The notes beneath the pieces were generated by a model. It was not told the origin of the DNA. It was given only the letters and a program-made list of their open reading frames with translations, and made no database searches. Of a stretch of DNA of 64,000 nt, positions 1 through 8,635 are shown piece by piece. Within the stretch, counting starts at the first letter, position 1. Each line of letters opens with the position of its first letter. Both the position numbers and the translations under genes were made by a program. The stretch covers positions 2,497,776 through 2,561,775 of the forward strand of contig NZ_CP025746.1 in assembly GCF_004015185.1 (NCBI RefSeq). The letters are read 5' to 3'. This DNA is from Clostridium manihotivorum (GTDB lineage: Bacteria; Bacillota; Clostridia; Clostridiales; Clostridiaceae).

Positions 1-1
1 T

Positions 2-229
2 TTTATTGCTGAACCTGCAAGATTTATTGGTAAGGTTTTGAGGATAATGCATAAGAAAAATCTAATAAGAGCTATAGATTTCGATTTAGTAGCAAGAGAA
101 AACTATACGCTTCTAGCCTTAACCTTGGAATATGCCCATGCTGTAAATAATGGAGAAGATACAGCACCAGTAGTTAGAAAGATGTTTATACATGTAAGCT
201 TTATATGTGAATACTTAAAAATAAATTAG
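2..229 (+). CDS. 3' end of an unrecognised gene, cut by the window edge
   Basis: The frame is open from the first bases of the window to a TAG at 227-229, so this is the C-terminal 75 or so residues of a longer protein. A TTG at 38 and an ATG at 47 are internal and have no good ribosome binding site. The visible part is soluble and mixed in composition (LARENYTLLALTLEYAHAV, then GEDTAPVVRKMF). I do not recognise a family. The next gene follows after 23 bases, so the two may be cotranscribed. Confidence 0.5.
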   Translation, partial: FIAEPARFIGKVLRIMHKKNLIRAIDFDLVARENYTLLALTLEYAHAVNNGEDTAPVVRKMFIHVSFICEYLKIN

Positions 230-252
230 TTTAGTAAAGAAGGGAAAAGGAT

Positions 253-885
253 ATGAAAAAGAGCTTAATTAATTGGTTTGGACTGCTTGGAGTTATTAGT
301 TTTTTGTCTTACACCATAGCAGTTATCTTCTCACCATTGGCATACCCAGGATATAACTGGATGAGCCAGGCAGTAAGTGATCTAAGTGCAAATAATGCTC
401 CATCTAAAATGCTTTGGGAACAGTTAAGTTGCTTATATGGTGTCTGCGGAATCATATGCGTTATGATGATATGCGTATACATTCAAGGGAAGTTAAACAA
501 GCCTTTACGATTAGGCATTTATACTTTTGCCATCATGAGCTTTATTTCAAATGTAGGATACACTTTATTCAGGCTTTCTGATAGTGGCTACGCAGGAACC
601 TTTCAAGATTTTGTGCATGTTTTTGTTATTACTTCATTGGTAGTACTACTTTCAATTGTTTCTTTGCTTTTAGTTATGATAGGAGGATATAAAGAGAAAA
701 AGTACAGATCCTTAGCTGTTTGCGCTACTATTGCACTAACTGCCATGCTTATTGGGGGCGTTGGCACTGCAGTAGTACCAAAAGCATATTTTGGAGTGGT
801 GGAAAGATTTAGTGTTTTTGCAGCCAGCGGGTTTCAAGCGGTTTTAGGAATATATTTGTTTCGGGGAAGAGTGTTTTCTTCATAA
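253..885 (+). CDS. DUF998-family integral membrane protein
   Basis: A 210-residue, highly hydrophobic protein with about six predicted membrane spans (roughly residues 8-28, 62-82, 90-110, 120-143, 153-173 and 185-205). The first loop carries YPGYNWMSQAVSDLSA, typical of DUF998 proteins, where a Y-x-x-x-x-x-S-x-L-S pattern follows the first span. The start ATG at 253 has an AGGGAAAAGG ribosome binding site. Function is unknown for the family. Length is normal and the frame is intact. It may share a transcript with the partial gene upstream. Confidence 0.82.
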   Translation: MKKSLINWFGLLGVISFLSYTIAVIFSPLAYPGYNWMSQAVSDLSANNAPSKMLWEQLSCLYGVCGIICVMMICVYIQGKLNKPLRLGIYTFAIMSFISNVGYTLFRLSDSGYAGTFQDFVHVFVITSLVVLLSIVSLLLVMIGGYKEKKYRSLAVCATIALTAMLIGGVGTAVVPKAYFGVVERFSVFAASGFQAVLGIYLFRGRVFSS

Positions 886-1029
886 TATATATTGGTTTTG
901 TTTAGTGATAGATTTGGAGTGAATTAATTCTCTCTAATAAACTAGATTAAGGCGAGGATGAGAAGTGTTTTTTTATTTGGCTAGATTCAAGATAATGCCA
1001 TAATCTTAGGGAATTCGCAGGTAAAGATT

Positions 1030-1421
1030 ATAGGTTAACAGATAGTGTAGGAATCCACTTCTTATTACTACCTAAGTTTAGAAGATGATAAAGATTATAG
1101 AGAAAATGACATAGAGTTATGGTTAATGTTTTTATAAAAGATATATCTTAAGCTACATTAAAGGAGTTGATGAGTTTGGATACAGCAATAGAAAAAGCTG
1201 AGCAAAGAATCGAATACTTAAGTAGTGATGAAGAAGCTATGAGAATTTACTATGAGAGAGAAAGATCATTGTATGAAAGAGCAAACATGATTAGTTCAGC
1301 AGAAGAAAGAGCTAAATTGCAAATAGCAAAGAATTTATTAGACATATTAGATGATGAAATGATAGCAATAAAAACAGGATTAGATATAGAAAAAATTAAA
1401 TCATTAAGAAAAGAAAGTTAA
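1030..1421 (+). pseudogene. Decayed 3' part of an Rpn-family (PD-(D/E)XK) nuclease gene
   Basis: The stretch aligns base by base with the second half of the intact gene at 21455-22282. The last 84 codons (from 1167) are open and read SLDTAIEKAEQRIEYLSSDE. Upstream the match continues to about 1030 but with stops and frameshifts. The catalytic N-terminal half is absent. The extreme C-terminus differs from the intact copy after the SSAEERAK block. A terminator-like hairpin follows at 1422-1450. This is a dead paralogue, or the residue of an unequal exchange. Confidence 0.75.
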
Positions 1422-1450
1422 AGGATAGGCTTTTTGAGTCTATCCTTAGT
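1422..1450 (+). terminator. Rho-independent terminator after the Rpn remnant
   Basis: AAGGATAG and CTATCCTT arms separated by a short T-rich loop, followed by TTTTTAT. The same arms recur after the intact Rpn gene at 22297-22360. Confidence 0.65.
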
Positions 1451-1516
1451 TTTTATGAAAAATATCAATTAAAAATTGAATTTGGGAATATTATTGAATT
1501 GATTTTATATGATTGA

Positions 1517-1564
1517 GTATTTACCTTATGGTATGGTGAATCATAGCATAAGTAAATGTGGTTT
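1517..1564. repeat. Dispersed palindromic repeat, family 2, copy A
   Basis: An imperfect palindrome containing TATGGTGAATCATAGCATA then AGTAAATGTGGTTT. It matches the four other copies near 14.69, 15.81, 21.26 and 22.45 kb, and lies just downstream of the Rpn remnant. Confidence 0.6.
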
Positions 1565-1978
1565 GTCTGATTGGCATGTATATATCTAATATTAGTCTAA
1601 TTCAAAATAAATTAATTTATCGCAAATAAAATAAACTATATGTAATATATAGTATTTTTATAAATATCGATTAGTAAAGGTAGCTAAGATTTTGTTATCT
1701 TTTTTATTTATACTAAAATATAAGTAGTAGCATAGTTATTAAGGATAAAAGGAATTTAAGTAGGTTTGTAGAACTAGGTCTATATTGAAGTGATAATAAG
1801 GCTGATCATGTTAGTTAAAATGGTAGTAATGATTTTTTGTAATTATATTTATAATGGGAAGCTTAGATAAATTATAGCCTAAAATTGAATCTATGACTTG
1901 ATGAATTATATGTCACTTTTTATGTAACTTATTTTAGATAGAAAGTTTAATCGATAAAAGAAATAAGGAGGTTATCTT
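1565..1978. other. Non-coding stretch before the HEPN-like gene
   Basis: About 400 very AT-rich bases with no convincing reading frame. They include the ribosome binding site AAGGAGG near 1965 for the next gene. No promoter stands out well enough to assign. Confidence 0.5.
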
Positions 1979-3049
1979 ATGATAGATTGGAAACCAATAA
2001 ATGAGAAAGTGGACGGAGAATATTTGGATAATGTAGTAGGAATAATTCCAAGGCACAACTACATTACTGGGCTTAAAAACTATGTGCTTGCAACATTAGA
2101 ACAATTAATCGGAAATTTGAGTAGATTAAATATCAATGATGACATGATAAAGTTTTTGTGTTCGTCACTGTATTCTGTTGCTCAAAGAGGTAGTGACCGT
2201 TATTTTGAAGTAATAAAAGAGGTTCATCAAATTGCTTGTATAGAAGAAAACTTAGAAGACATAATCACAAAAATTAAGAATACCTATCAAAATAATACTC
2301 TTACTGATCCTGAAGCCATTATTTTATCAGAAATAGCTTCAATGAATTATAATGAATATTTAATGAAAGGTGATTATCAACGATGTGATTATAGTGCTAT
2401 GCTTACTTTATCCAAATTGGCATATCAAATTATATTACAAGGTCTAGACAGATACGTTGATCATATTGAAATGTTTGTAGATACAGATGGACTATTGTCA
2501 TCATGGAAACTTGATTATGCAGAAAAGAAAAATGATAACATATGGATTGAATGGGTGGCGCTTGATAAAGTCGATTTTTATTATTCAATCTATCATACTA
2601 ACTGTGGCGGTTTATCGGAGAATTCTATGTTGGATTTGGCTTCAGCAGATTCTGTGGCTGAGCAATTTGAAAAGGAGGATGGTAGAAAAACAGTTTCTTA
2701 TAATATGCCGTTTAAACAATATTGTGGGGTTATTGAGCAAGAAATAAATGAGATTATACAACTCTCAGATATAAAAAATAAGCCTACGCAACATTTGATG
2801 TGGTATGATATGAAGAAATTTATTAAAGAAAACAAGATACGATTTATTGAAGGCACATTTTCATTTAACAAAATGCTTCAAGATTTGTATTGGCCACGAA
2901 ATCTATCATCACACGGTGAAAAAATTATGAAAGAGCAATATGATAAGTTGGTGTATTATAAAGACAGGCAGCTGTTTGAATTGATATCATGTACAAAACT
3001 ACAACTTCTTGGAAAAAAATTCGAGCCAATCTTACCAGATAGTGAATAG
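1979..3049 (+). CDS. Uncharacterised protein with a candidate C-terminal HEPN-type domain
   Basis: A 356-residue soluble protein. The ATG at 1979 follows AAGGAGG with 8 bases of spacing, so the start is firm. The last 100 or so residues are predicted helical and contain WPRNLSSHGE (about residues 305-314), an R-x4-H motif like the active site of HEPN ribonucleases. It is followed by the long helix EKIMKEQYDKLV. The first 250 residues match nothing I recognise. HEPN proteins are common in phage-defence and toxin modules, and an MBL/trypsin-NACHT locus lies 2.3 kb downstream, which supports a defence role by inference. The HEPN call rests on one motif and predicted helices only. Confidence 0.5.
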   Translation: MIDWKPINEKVDGEYLDNVVGIIPRHNYITGLKNYVLATLEQLIGNLSRLNINDDMIKFLCSSLYSVAQRGSDRYFEVIKEVHQIACIEENLEDIITKIKNTYQNNTLTDPEAIILSEIASMNYNEYLMKGDYQRCDYSAMLTLSKLAYQIILQGLDRYVDHIEMFVDTDGLLSSWKLDYAEKKNDNIWIEWVALDKVDFYYSIYHTNCGGLSENSMLDLASADSVAEQFEKEDGRKTVSYNMPFKQYCGVIEQEINEIIQLSDIKNKPTQHLMWYDMKKFIKENKIRFIEGTFSFNKMLQDLYWPRNLSSHGEKIMKEQYDKLVYYKDRQLFELISCTKLQLLGKKFEPILPDSE

Positions 3050-3455
3050 AAAAGGAAGATGTCAGTACCATGAGGATGGTGGCAATAATGACCATATTGG
3101 ATATTATGAAAATTCTCCTTTGTTTTGCTGGTCAGTTTGACTTCACAGTATCTTTATAACTAAGCAAGAGAAATTTCAATAGGAATTTCAATTATTTATA
3201 CTGCCTGAAATCTGTGAACTATGCATTAACCTAATAAAGAGAAGTTCAACAAGGTTTAAGGTATATCAATAATATTATTAGATTTTATCAATTGGAAAAA
3301 GATGCATTTCTATATAAATTCTATTGGAAAATATTAGAGAAATGGATTATGTTGAAAGAAGGGTACTGTATGCGCGGGACAGATGGATGGAGTTTCAGAA
3401 TTTCATTTATGTTAAATGTATCATGAATAAAATAGATTCTTACTGATTTGAATTT
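3050..3455. other. Non-coding stretch with a degenerate family-1 repeat
   Basis: No supported gene. Near 3377-3397 the bases GGGACAGATGGATGGAG resemble a decayed left half of the family-1 repeat. Scattered frames around 3250-3400 look like debris of an unidentified gene. Confidence 0.4.
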
Positions 3456-3469
3456 AGATCGGTTCGCCT

Positions 3470-3516
3470 CCACAAAAAAATCCACGACAGGTTGTCTTGG
3501 ATTTTTTTATTGTATT
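3470..3516. terminator. Bidirectional rho-independent terminator
   Basis: AAAAAAATCCA and TGGATTTTTTT arms surround a small inner hairpin (GACAGGTTGTC). A-run and T-run on either side allow it to work in both directions. Confidence 0.65.
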
Positions 3517-3754
3517 AATGAATACCACAGGTTATGCCTGTGGTTCTAAAAAGCTCATAGCTATGAGTAGAAAAAAATAATACCCCCTGATGTTAGTAGG
3601 TTTGCCAACCCCTAACATTTTGAAGGATTTATATACTAAATGGATAATAATAGTTTAGCACATAGCAAGTGGAACTGGAAATATCACATAGTATTCGCAC
3701 CGAAGTATAGAAGACAAATCATATATGGTAAGATAAAAGCGGATATTGGGCAGA

Positions 3755-4960
3755 TATATATGTTGCAAGATGAAAATTTCGATATGATATTTAGGTAAGA
3801 ACATCCATTAATATAAGATAACTAAAATATCCAAACTAGAATATAAAATAAAAATTATAGCGAGGTTTTAAATATGGATATTTTGATTCTTAATAAGATT
3901 GCTGGGCATGAAGATGATATAAACGAGTTAAAATCAGCTTTAAAAAAGACTAAAAACACAAGGTTATATAAAAGATATTCTGTTTTACTTAAGCATTTTG
4001 ATGGATTTACAAATAGAAAAATAGCTGAAATGGAGAATCTAGAAGAACATACTGTTTCTACATATATAAAAAATTATAAATCAAAAGGAATAGATGGATT
4101 AAATATTGGCCACGGCGGCGGAGCGCAAAAGAAAATCAATTCACTTCAAGAGAAGCTCATTGTAGAAACTATAACTACAAAAACTCCAGAAGATGTAGGC
4201 TTCGAATCTAAAATGAATTGGACTATTGAATTAGTGAGGCAATGGGTTATTAAAGAATTTAATATAAATATGTCACATAGAGGAATAGCATATGTACTTC
4301 ATAGATTAAATTTAAGTTATACTAGACCTACTTACGTCTTAGCGAAAGCTGATAAAGAAAAGCAAGAAATTTTTAAAAGTGACTTTAAAGCTTTAAAAAA
4401 ATGCCTCAATGGCTTAGTTGATACCATCTTATTTGAAGATGAATCAATGATTAGAGATTATCAAGCAATTCAAAAGAGCTGGTTTATAAGAGGACAACAA
4501 AGGAAAATTCCTACGTTCGGTAAAAATGCAGGTGTTAAACTTATGGGAATATTGGATTACGAGACTGGTAACGTATATTGCGAGGAACATGAAAGATATG
4601 ACGCTAAGATATTTAATGACTTTTTAGAAAACGTACTTAAGCAGTATCCAAAAGGAAAAATTGTTGTGGTATTAGACAATGCTAAGATTCATCATGCAAA
4701 GCTGATTCAGCCATTTCTTAATAGAGTTAAAGATAGGCTTGAATTGATGTTTTTACCACCGTATAGTCCAGAAATGAATCTTATAGAGGGGTTATGGGGA
4801 TGGCTAAAGGCATCTGTTATTAACAATGTCTTTTATAAATCTCTGCCACAAGTTAGAACTGCAATTCAAAAGTTTATAAGTAACATAAATAAGGTTCCTA
4901 CTCAAACAATAGACAGGCTATGTGTTAGATTGTAGAAACCAATTTGCAATATATATATTA
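3755..4960 (+). mobile_element. IS630-like element, copy A (intact transposase)
   Basis: About 1.2 kb. Left end TATATGTTGCAAG and right end TTTGCAATATATAT form short inverted repeats joined to TA-rich target DNA, as expected for IS630/Tc1-mariner insertion at TA. It is nearly identical to the copy at 34507-35711. It sits inside the IS200-type tnpA. Confidence 0.8.
3874..4935 (+). CDS. IS630-family transposase
   Basis: 353 residues in a single frame, ATG at 3874. An N-terminal helix-turn-helix region (NRKIAEMENLEEHTVSTYI) is followed by a DDE catalytic domain with FEDESMIRD, VVLDNAKIHHA and the final LPPYSPEMNLIEGLWGWLK. This is the only one of the three IS630-type genes here that is uninterrupted, so it could supply transposase to the broken copies. 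An SD-like GCGAGG lies upstream. Confidence 0.9.
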   Translation: MDILILNKIAGHEDDINELKSALKKTKNTRLYKRYSVLLKHFDGFTNRKIAEMENLEEHTVSTYIKNYKSKGIDGLNIGHGGGAQKKINSLQEKLIVETITTKTPEDVGFESKMNWTIELVRQWVIKEFNINMSHRGIAYVLHRLNLSYTRPTYVLAKADKEKQEIFKSDFKALKKCLNGLVDTILFEDESMIRDYQAIQKSWFIRGQQRKIPTFGKNAGVKLMGILDYETGNVYCEEHERYDAKIFNDFLENVLKQYPKGKIVVVLDNAKIHHAKLIQPFLNRVKDRLELMFLPPYSPEMNLIEGLWGWLKASVINNVFYKSLPQVRTAIQKFISNINKVPTQTIDRLCVRL

Positions 4961-5379
4961 AGAAAATTATATGAGCATAAAGGTGTTGAAATAATCGAAG
5001 CAAATGCATGCTAAGACCATATACATATGCTCGTAAGTATACCACCGAAACTTAGTGTAGCTCAGTTTATGGGATACCTCAAAGGTAAGGGGTTACTGAT
5101 GATTTTTGATATACATGCAAACTTGAAGGATAAGTATGGCAGTAGAGTATTTTGGTGTAAGGGATACTATGTAGATGCAGTAGGAAGAAATAAGAAAGTA
5201 ATACAAGAGTATATAAAGAATGAGATACAAAGAAGATTTAGCATATGAACAACTAAATTTGAAAGAATACATTGACCCGTTTACGAGTGGTCATGACTAT
5301 AAGAACTATTTTATTTAGTTAGAGTCATGAATGATAGAGAATATGTATGATAAAATATTATTACGGAGGAAAGATTGGT

Positions 5380-6330
5380 ATGGAGATTTTTTTAGAAAAG
5401 GCATTTAATGGAGAGTGTATAAGAATAAGATACGGAGAAAAAACTAAAACAAATATAATTATAGATTCAGGAACAGGGATTTTTGCTAAGACATTTAAAA
5501 AGTTAATAGATAAAATTATACAGAATAATGAAGTTATAGATTTATTAATACTTACTCATATCGATGATGATCATATTAATGGTTTTAGAAGAAGTATAAG
5601 TAATATAAATGGAAAATATATAAAAAAGATATGGTTAAATGGTGAGCCAATACAGTATTATAATAACCAAACACATTCGCCTAAAAATATAGGAGGATTA
5701 GTAGAAACAATAAGAACTAAAGGAATTAATTTAATAACACCAATATTAGGTGGAACTATGGAAAGGATAGGAGAGGCTGATTTAACAGTACTTACACCTA
5801 GATATGAAGATATGATTAATGTATCTAGGAAAATTGAAAGATTAACTCCACATGGAGAATGCAATAAATACAGCTTAAGTTTTGATGAATTAAGTATTAT
5901 AGATGAATATAAACCCGATAATAGCAACACTAATAAAGCATCAATTTCTTTTATATTTTCATATGAATATAAAAATATAGCATTTTTAGGGGATGCTCAT
6001 GCTGAAGATATTATATATGGGTTGAGTAGATATTGGAACGGTAAACCCATAGATATTGTTAAGCTATCGCATCATGGAAGTAAGTATAATGTAAATGATA
6101 AACTTTTAAGTATGCTAGGAAGTCATAAATTCATTATTTCAAAGAAATCAGCAGTTCATAAAGAGACAATTGGTAGATTATTAAGTTATGGAGAAAGTGT
6201 GGAGATATATTGTAATTACAAATGGTGGACAAGTGTAAGGTTTTTTACAGTACAGGATAAATCTAAATATTTAGATACTAATAAATTAAAAATGTTTGTT
6301 ATAGGACAAGATGGAATAGTAATTGAATGA
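5380..6330 (+). CDS. MBL-fold metallohydrolase of a defence-type MBL/trypsin-NACHT locus
   Basis: ATG at 5380 follows GGAGGAAA by about 10 bases. An in-frame ATG at 5347 has no such site. The product is about 316 residues. Metal-binding motifs of the metallo-beta-lactamase fold are present: LTHIDDDHINGF (H-x-D-x-D-H type), FLGDAHAED (bridging Asp) and KLSHHGSKYN. There is no signal peptide or membrane span, unlike ComEC. The stop lies 13 bases before the ATG of the trypsin-NACHT gene, so the two form an operon. MBL genes paired with trypsin-STAND NTPases are described in bacterial conflict systems (type I AVAST-like and related). The substrate is unknown. Confidence 0.8.
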   Translation: MEIFLEKAFNGECIRIRYGEKTKTNIIIDSGTGIFAKTFKKLIDKIIQNNEVIDLLILTHIDDDHINGFRRSISNINGKYIKKIWLNGEPIQYYNNQTHSPKNIGGLVETIRTKGINLITPILGGTMERIGEADLTVLTPRYEDMINVSRKIERLTPHGECNKYSLSFDELSIIDEYKPDNSNTNKASISFIFSYEYKNIAFLGDAHAEDIIYGLSRYWNGKPIDIVKLSHHGSKYNVNDKLLSMLGSHKFIISKKSAVHKETIGRLLSYGESVEIYCNYKWWTSVRFFTVQDKSKYLDTNKLKMFVIGQDGIVIE

Positions 6331-6343
6331 TGAGGCGAAAAGT

Positions 6344-7465
6344 ATGAGATATGATGAAGATGTTAAATATCTATCAGTAAGATTAGAGATAGAAAGAGCA
6401 AGTGGAGAACAAGAATCTATAGGAAGTGGGATTCTTTGGACACCAAGTAAAAGTAATGAATATACATATATATTTACAGCAGCGCATGTAGTTAATGATT
6501 ATTTAGATGAAGACGTAAAGTTTGGAGTAAGGTATTATGACGTATCTGGAGTTAGTTCATATGAGAGATTAGAAAAAGAAAACATTGAAGTTCACATGAA
6601 ATATATAAAAAGAAATGATAATTTTGAAAGAGATATAAACGATATTGCAGTAATCAGATGTAAGAAAATTAACTGTAAAAAAATAAGTTATAATTTTTTA
6701 AATCCCATTAATGTGAAAAAGGAATCTAAGTTAATATTCAATGGATTTCCAAAAAAATTATCTGATTTAGAATTTGAAATTAATTGTAACGAATATATGT
6801 GTCATTTTGATAGCGTAATCAATGAATCAGAGACCTTTAAGTATAAGTTGGATATAGAAAATGCTTTAGATGTATCTATGAAAAATGATGATTTACTAGG
6901 GGTATCAGGATCAGGTGTTTTTTTGAAAAACGGAAGTAGTATTTCCTTAATAGGGATACATACACATGGTGTCGGAGAAGATGTAACAATGAATATGGCA
7001 ATAGGAATGAGTATCAAGCTTATTTTAGATATATGCTTTAGTAGGGGATGGGAATATCCAATAATTTCAGTAGGTAATATAAATAACTATGAAGATTATA
7101 TAAGTGATTTATCTATAAATAATAAAAAATTACTTGATGATATAAATTATATAAGTAGAGATATTATTGATGTAGAAAATAAAATAATTGTAAATATAGA
7201 AAATATATTAATTGATGAAAGACAATATATATTATTAGATGAACCTGGTAGCGGTAAATCATGTGTAATAGAATCACTTTGTTATAAGATAACTAAGTCT
7301 ACTTTTAATAAGATTCCTATAATACTGAAGTTGCAAGGATATGGTTTATATTTCAAAGATATAAGAGAAGGAATATTAAAGATACTATCTCAATATAATG
7401 AATTATTTAAAATAGATGAGGTTGATAATTTAATTAGAAAAGGTTTATTATATAAATTTCAATAA
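6344..7465 (+). pseudogene. 5' part of a trypsin-NACHT NTPase gene, cut by an IS630-like element
   Basis: ATG at 6344 follows GAGG with 8 bases of spacing. A TTG at 6323 is less likely. Residues 1-230 form a trypsin-like protease with the full triad: TAAHV (His48), NDIAVI (Asp100) and GVSGSG (Ser188). After a linker, the NTPase begins with Walker A EPGSGKS (about residues 300-306). The native sequence ends near 7454, where the IS inverted repeat begins, and translation stops at 7465 inside the IS. The gene resumes at about 8636. Joining the two halves gives one protein of about 1035 residues. As it stands, Walker B and the rest are uncoupled from the protease. Confidence 0.82.
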
Positions 7466-8635
7466 TAAAAATTCATAGTAGAATATTACCAAATATATAA
7501 ATCGCAAATAAGTGCAAAATAATTACAATAATATTTAAAAGGTTGTGATTTATATGGATAATATTTATTCAAATAATACATTAGAATTAAATGAAAAAAT
7601 TAATGAATTAAAGTCAATTATGAAGGAAACTAAAAATGTACGAATGTATAAAAGATACCTAGTAATATTAAGGCACTTGGAAGGTGCTTCAAATGTTGAT
7701 ATTGCTAAAATGGTTTCTTTAGATCAACATACAGTCGGAGACTACATTAAAAACTACAAAGCTAAAGGATTGCTAGGCTTAGTAATGAAGCATAGTACAG
7801 GAGCTCCCAGAAAATTGAGTAAAGACCAAGAAGCCATGATAGTTGAAATTGTAACAAATAAAACTCCTGACGAAGTCGGGTTTGAATCTAGAAAAAACTG
7901 GACTATTGAAATAATTAGGCAGTGGGTGATTAAAACATTTTGTATAACCATGAGTCACAGGGGAATCCATGAAATTTTGCATAGATTAAATCTAAGCTAT
8001 ACAAGACCAACCTACGTACTAAAAAAAAGCTGATAAAGAAAAGCAAGAAGAATTTAAGGTAACTTTTGAAGACCTAAAAAAAACTAATTAATGGGGAGCT
8101 AGCGCATCTTCTGTTCGAAGATGAATCCATGATAAGAGACTATCAAGCTATACAGAAAACTTGGTTTAAGAAAGGTCAGCGACGTAAAATCCCAACCTAC
8201 GGTAAAAATGCTGGAGTAAAATTAATAGGGATATTGGATTATGGTACAGGAAAAGTATATTGTGAAGAGCATGAGAGGTATGATGCAGTTGTATTTGAAA
8301 GATTCTTAAAGTGTATACTAGAACAATACCCTACGGGTAAAATCGTAATGATACTAGATAATGCAAGAATACATCATGCAAAACTACTTGAGCCCTTTTT
8401 ATATGAGAATAAAAATAGATTAGAGTTAGTATTTTTACCACCATATAGTCCAGAACTTAATTTGATAGAGGGGTTATGGGGGTGGCTTAAGTCAAGAATA
8501 ATTAATAATGCATTCTATCCTACCTTATCTAGGGTAAGCGAAGCAGTGCAAAGGTTTATTACACATATAAATAAAACCCCTACAGAAATCATAGACAGGC
8601 TATGCATTAAAATGTAGAAGTTTTATTGAAATATA
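7455..8635 (+). mobile_element. IS630-like element, divergent copy inside the NACHT gene
   Basis: The ends TTTCAATAA (left, near 7457) and TTATTGAAA (right, near 8623-8631) are inverted repeats embedded in TATA-rich target DNA, fitting insertion at TA. It is related to, but clearly diverged from, the copies at 3.8 and 34.5 kb. The exact boundary is ambiguous by a few TA units. Removing the element with one TA restores the NACHT frame through LLYIVIFFDGLDEV. Confidence 0.8.
7554..8617 (+). pseudogene. IS630-family transposase, frameshifted
   Basis: The N-terminal half is open from ATG 7554 to 8033 (HTH region, then EVGFESRKNWTIEIIRQWV). The C-terminal half is open from 8129 to 8617 (MILDNARIHHA and LPPYSPELNLIEGLWGWLK). 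Between them the A-runs at about 8022-8030 and 8077-8085 are out of register and a stop appears. By comparison with the intact copy at 3874-4935, small insertions in these runs account for the break. Confidence 0.8.

Larger units (their letters stand above)
3524..5318 (+). mobile_element. IS200/IS605-like element, inactivated
   Basis: The left end has subterminal hairpins typical of this family: ACCACAGG/CCTGTGGT at 3524-3544, CTCATAGCTATGAG at 3555-3568, and GTTAG-GGTT/AACC-CTAAC at 3592-3616. These are followed by a single Y1-type tnpA. An IS630-like element at 3755-4960 splits tnpA. Exact outer ends cannot be set by eye. Confidence 0.65.
3640..5318 (+). pseudogene. tnpA: IS200/IS605 TnpA (Y1 transposase), split and frameshifted
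   Basis: The N-terminal piece (3640 to about 3755) reads SKWNWKYHIVFAPKYRRQ, a signature of TnpA. After the inserted IS630 the gene resumes (about 4960) with LYEHKGVEIIEANAC, an in-frame TAA, then DHIHMLVSIPPKLS, which holds the HUH metal-binding pair. A further frameshift near 5230 precedes the usual tail AYEQLNLKEYIDPFT. The family's normal length is about 130-150 residues. The gene is therefore dead three ways: insertion, stop and frameshift. Confidence 0.8.

Noticed and set aside
2487..2747. Plus-strand frame inside the HEPN-like gene
   Set aside because: It lies wholly within the better-supported gene at 1979-3049 in another frame, with no ribosome site.
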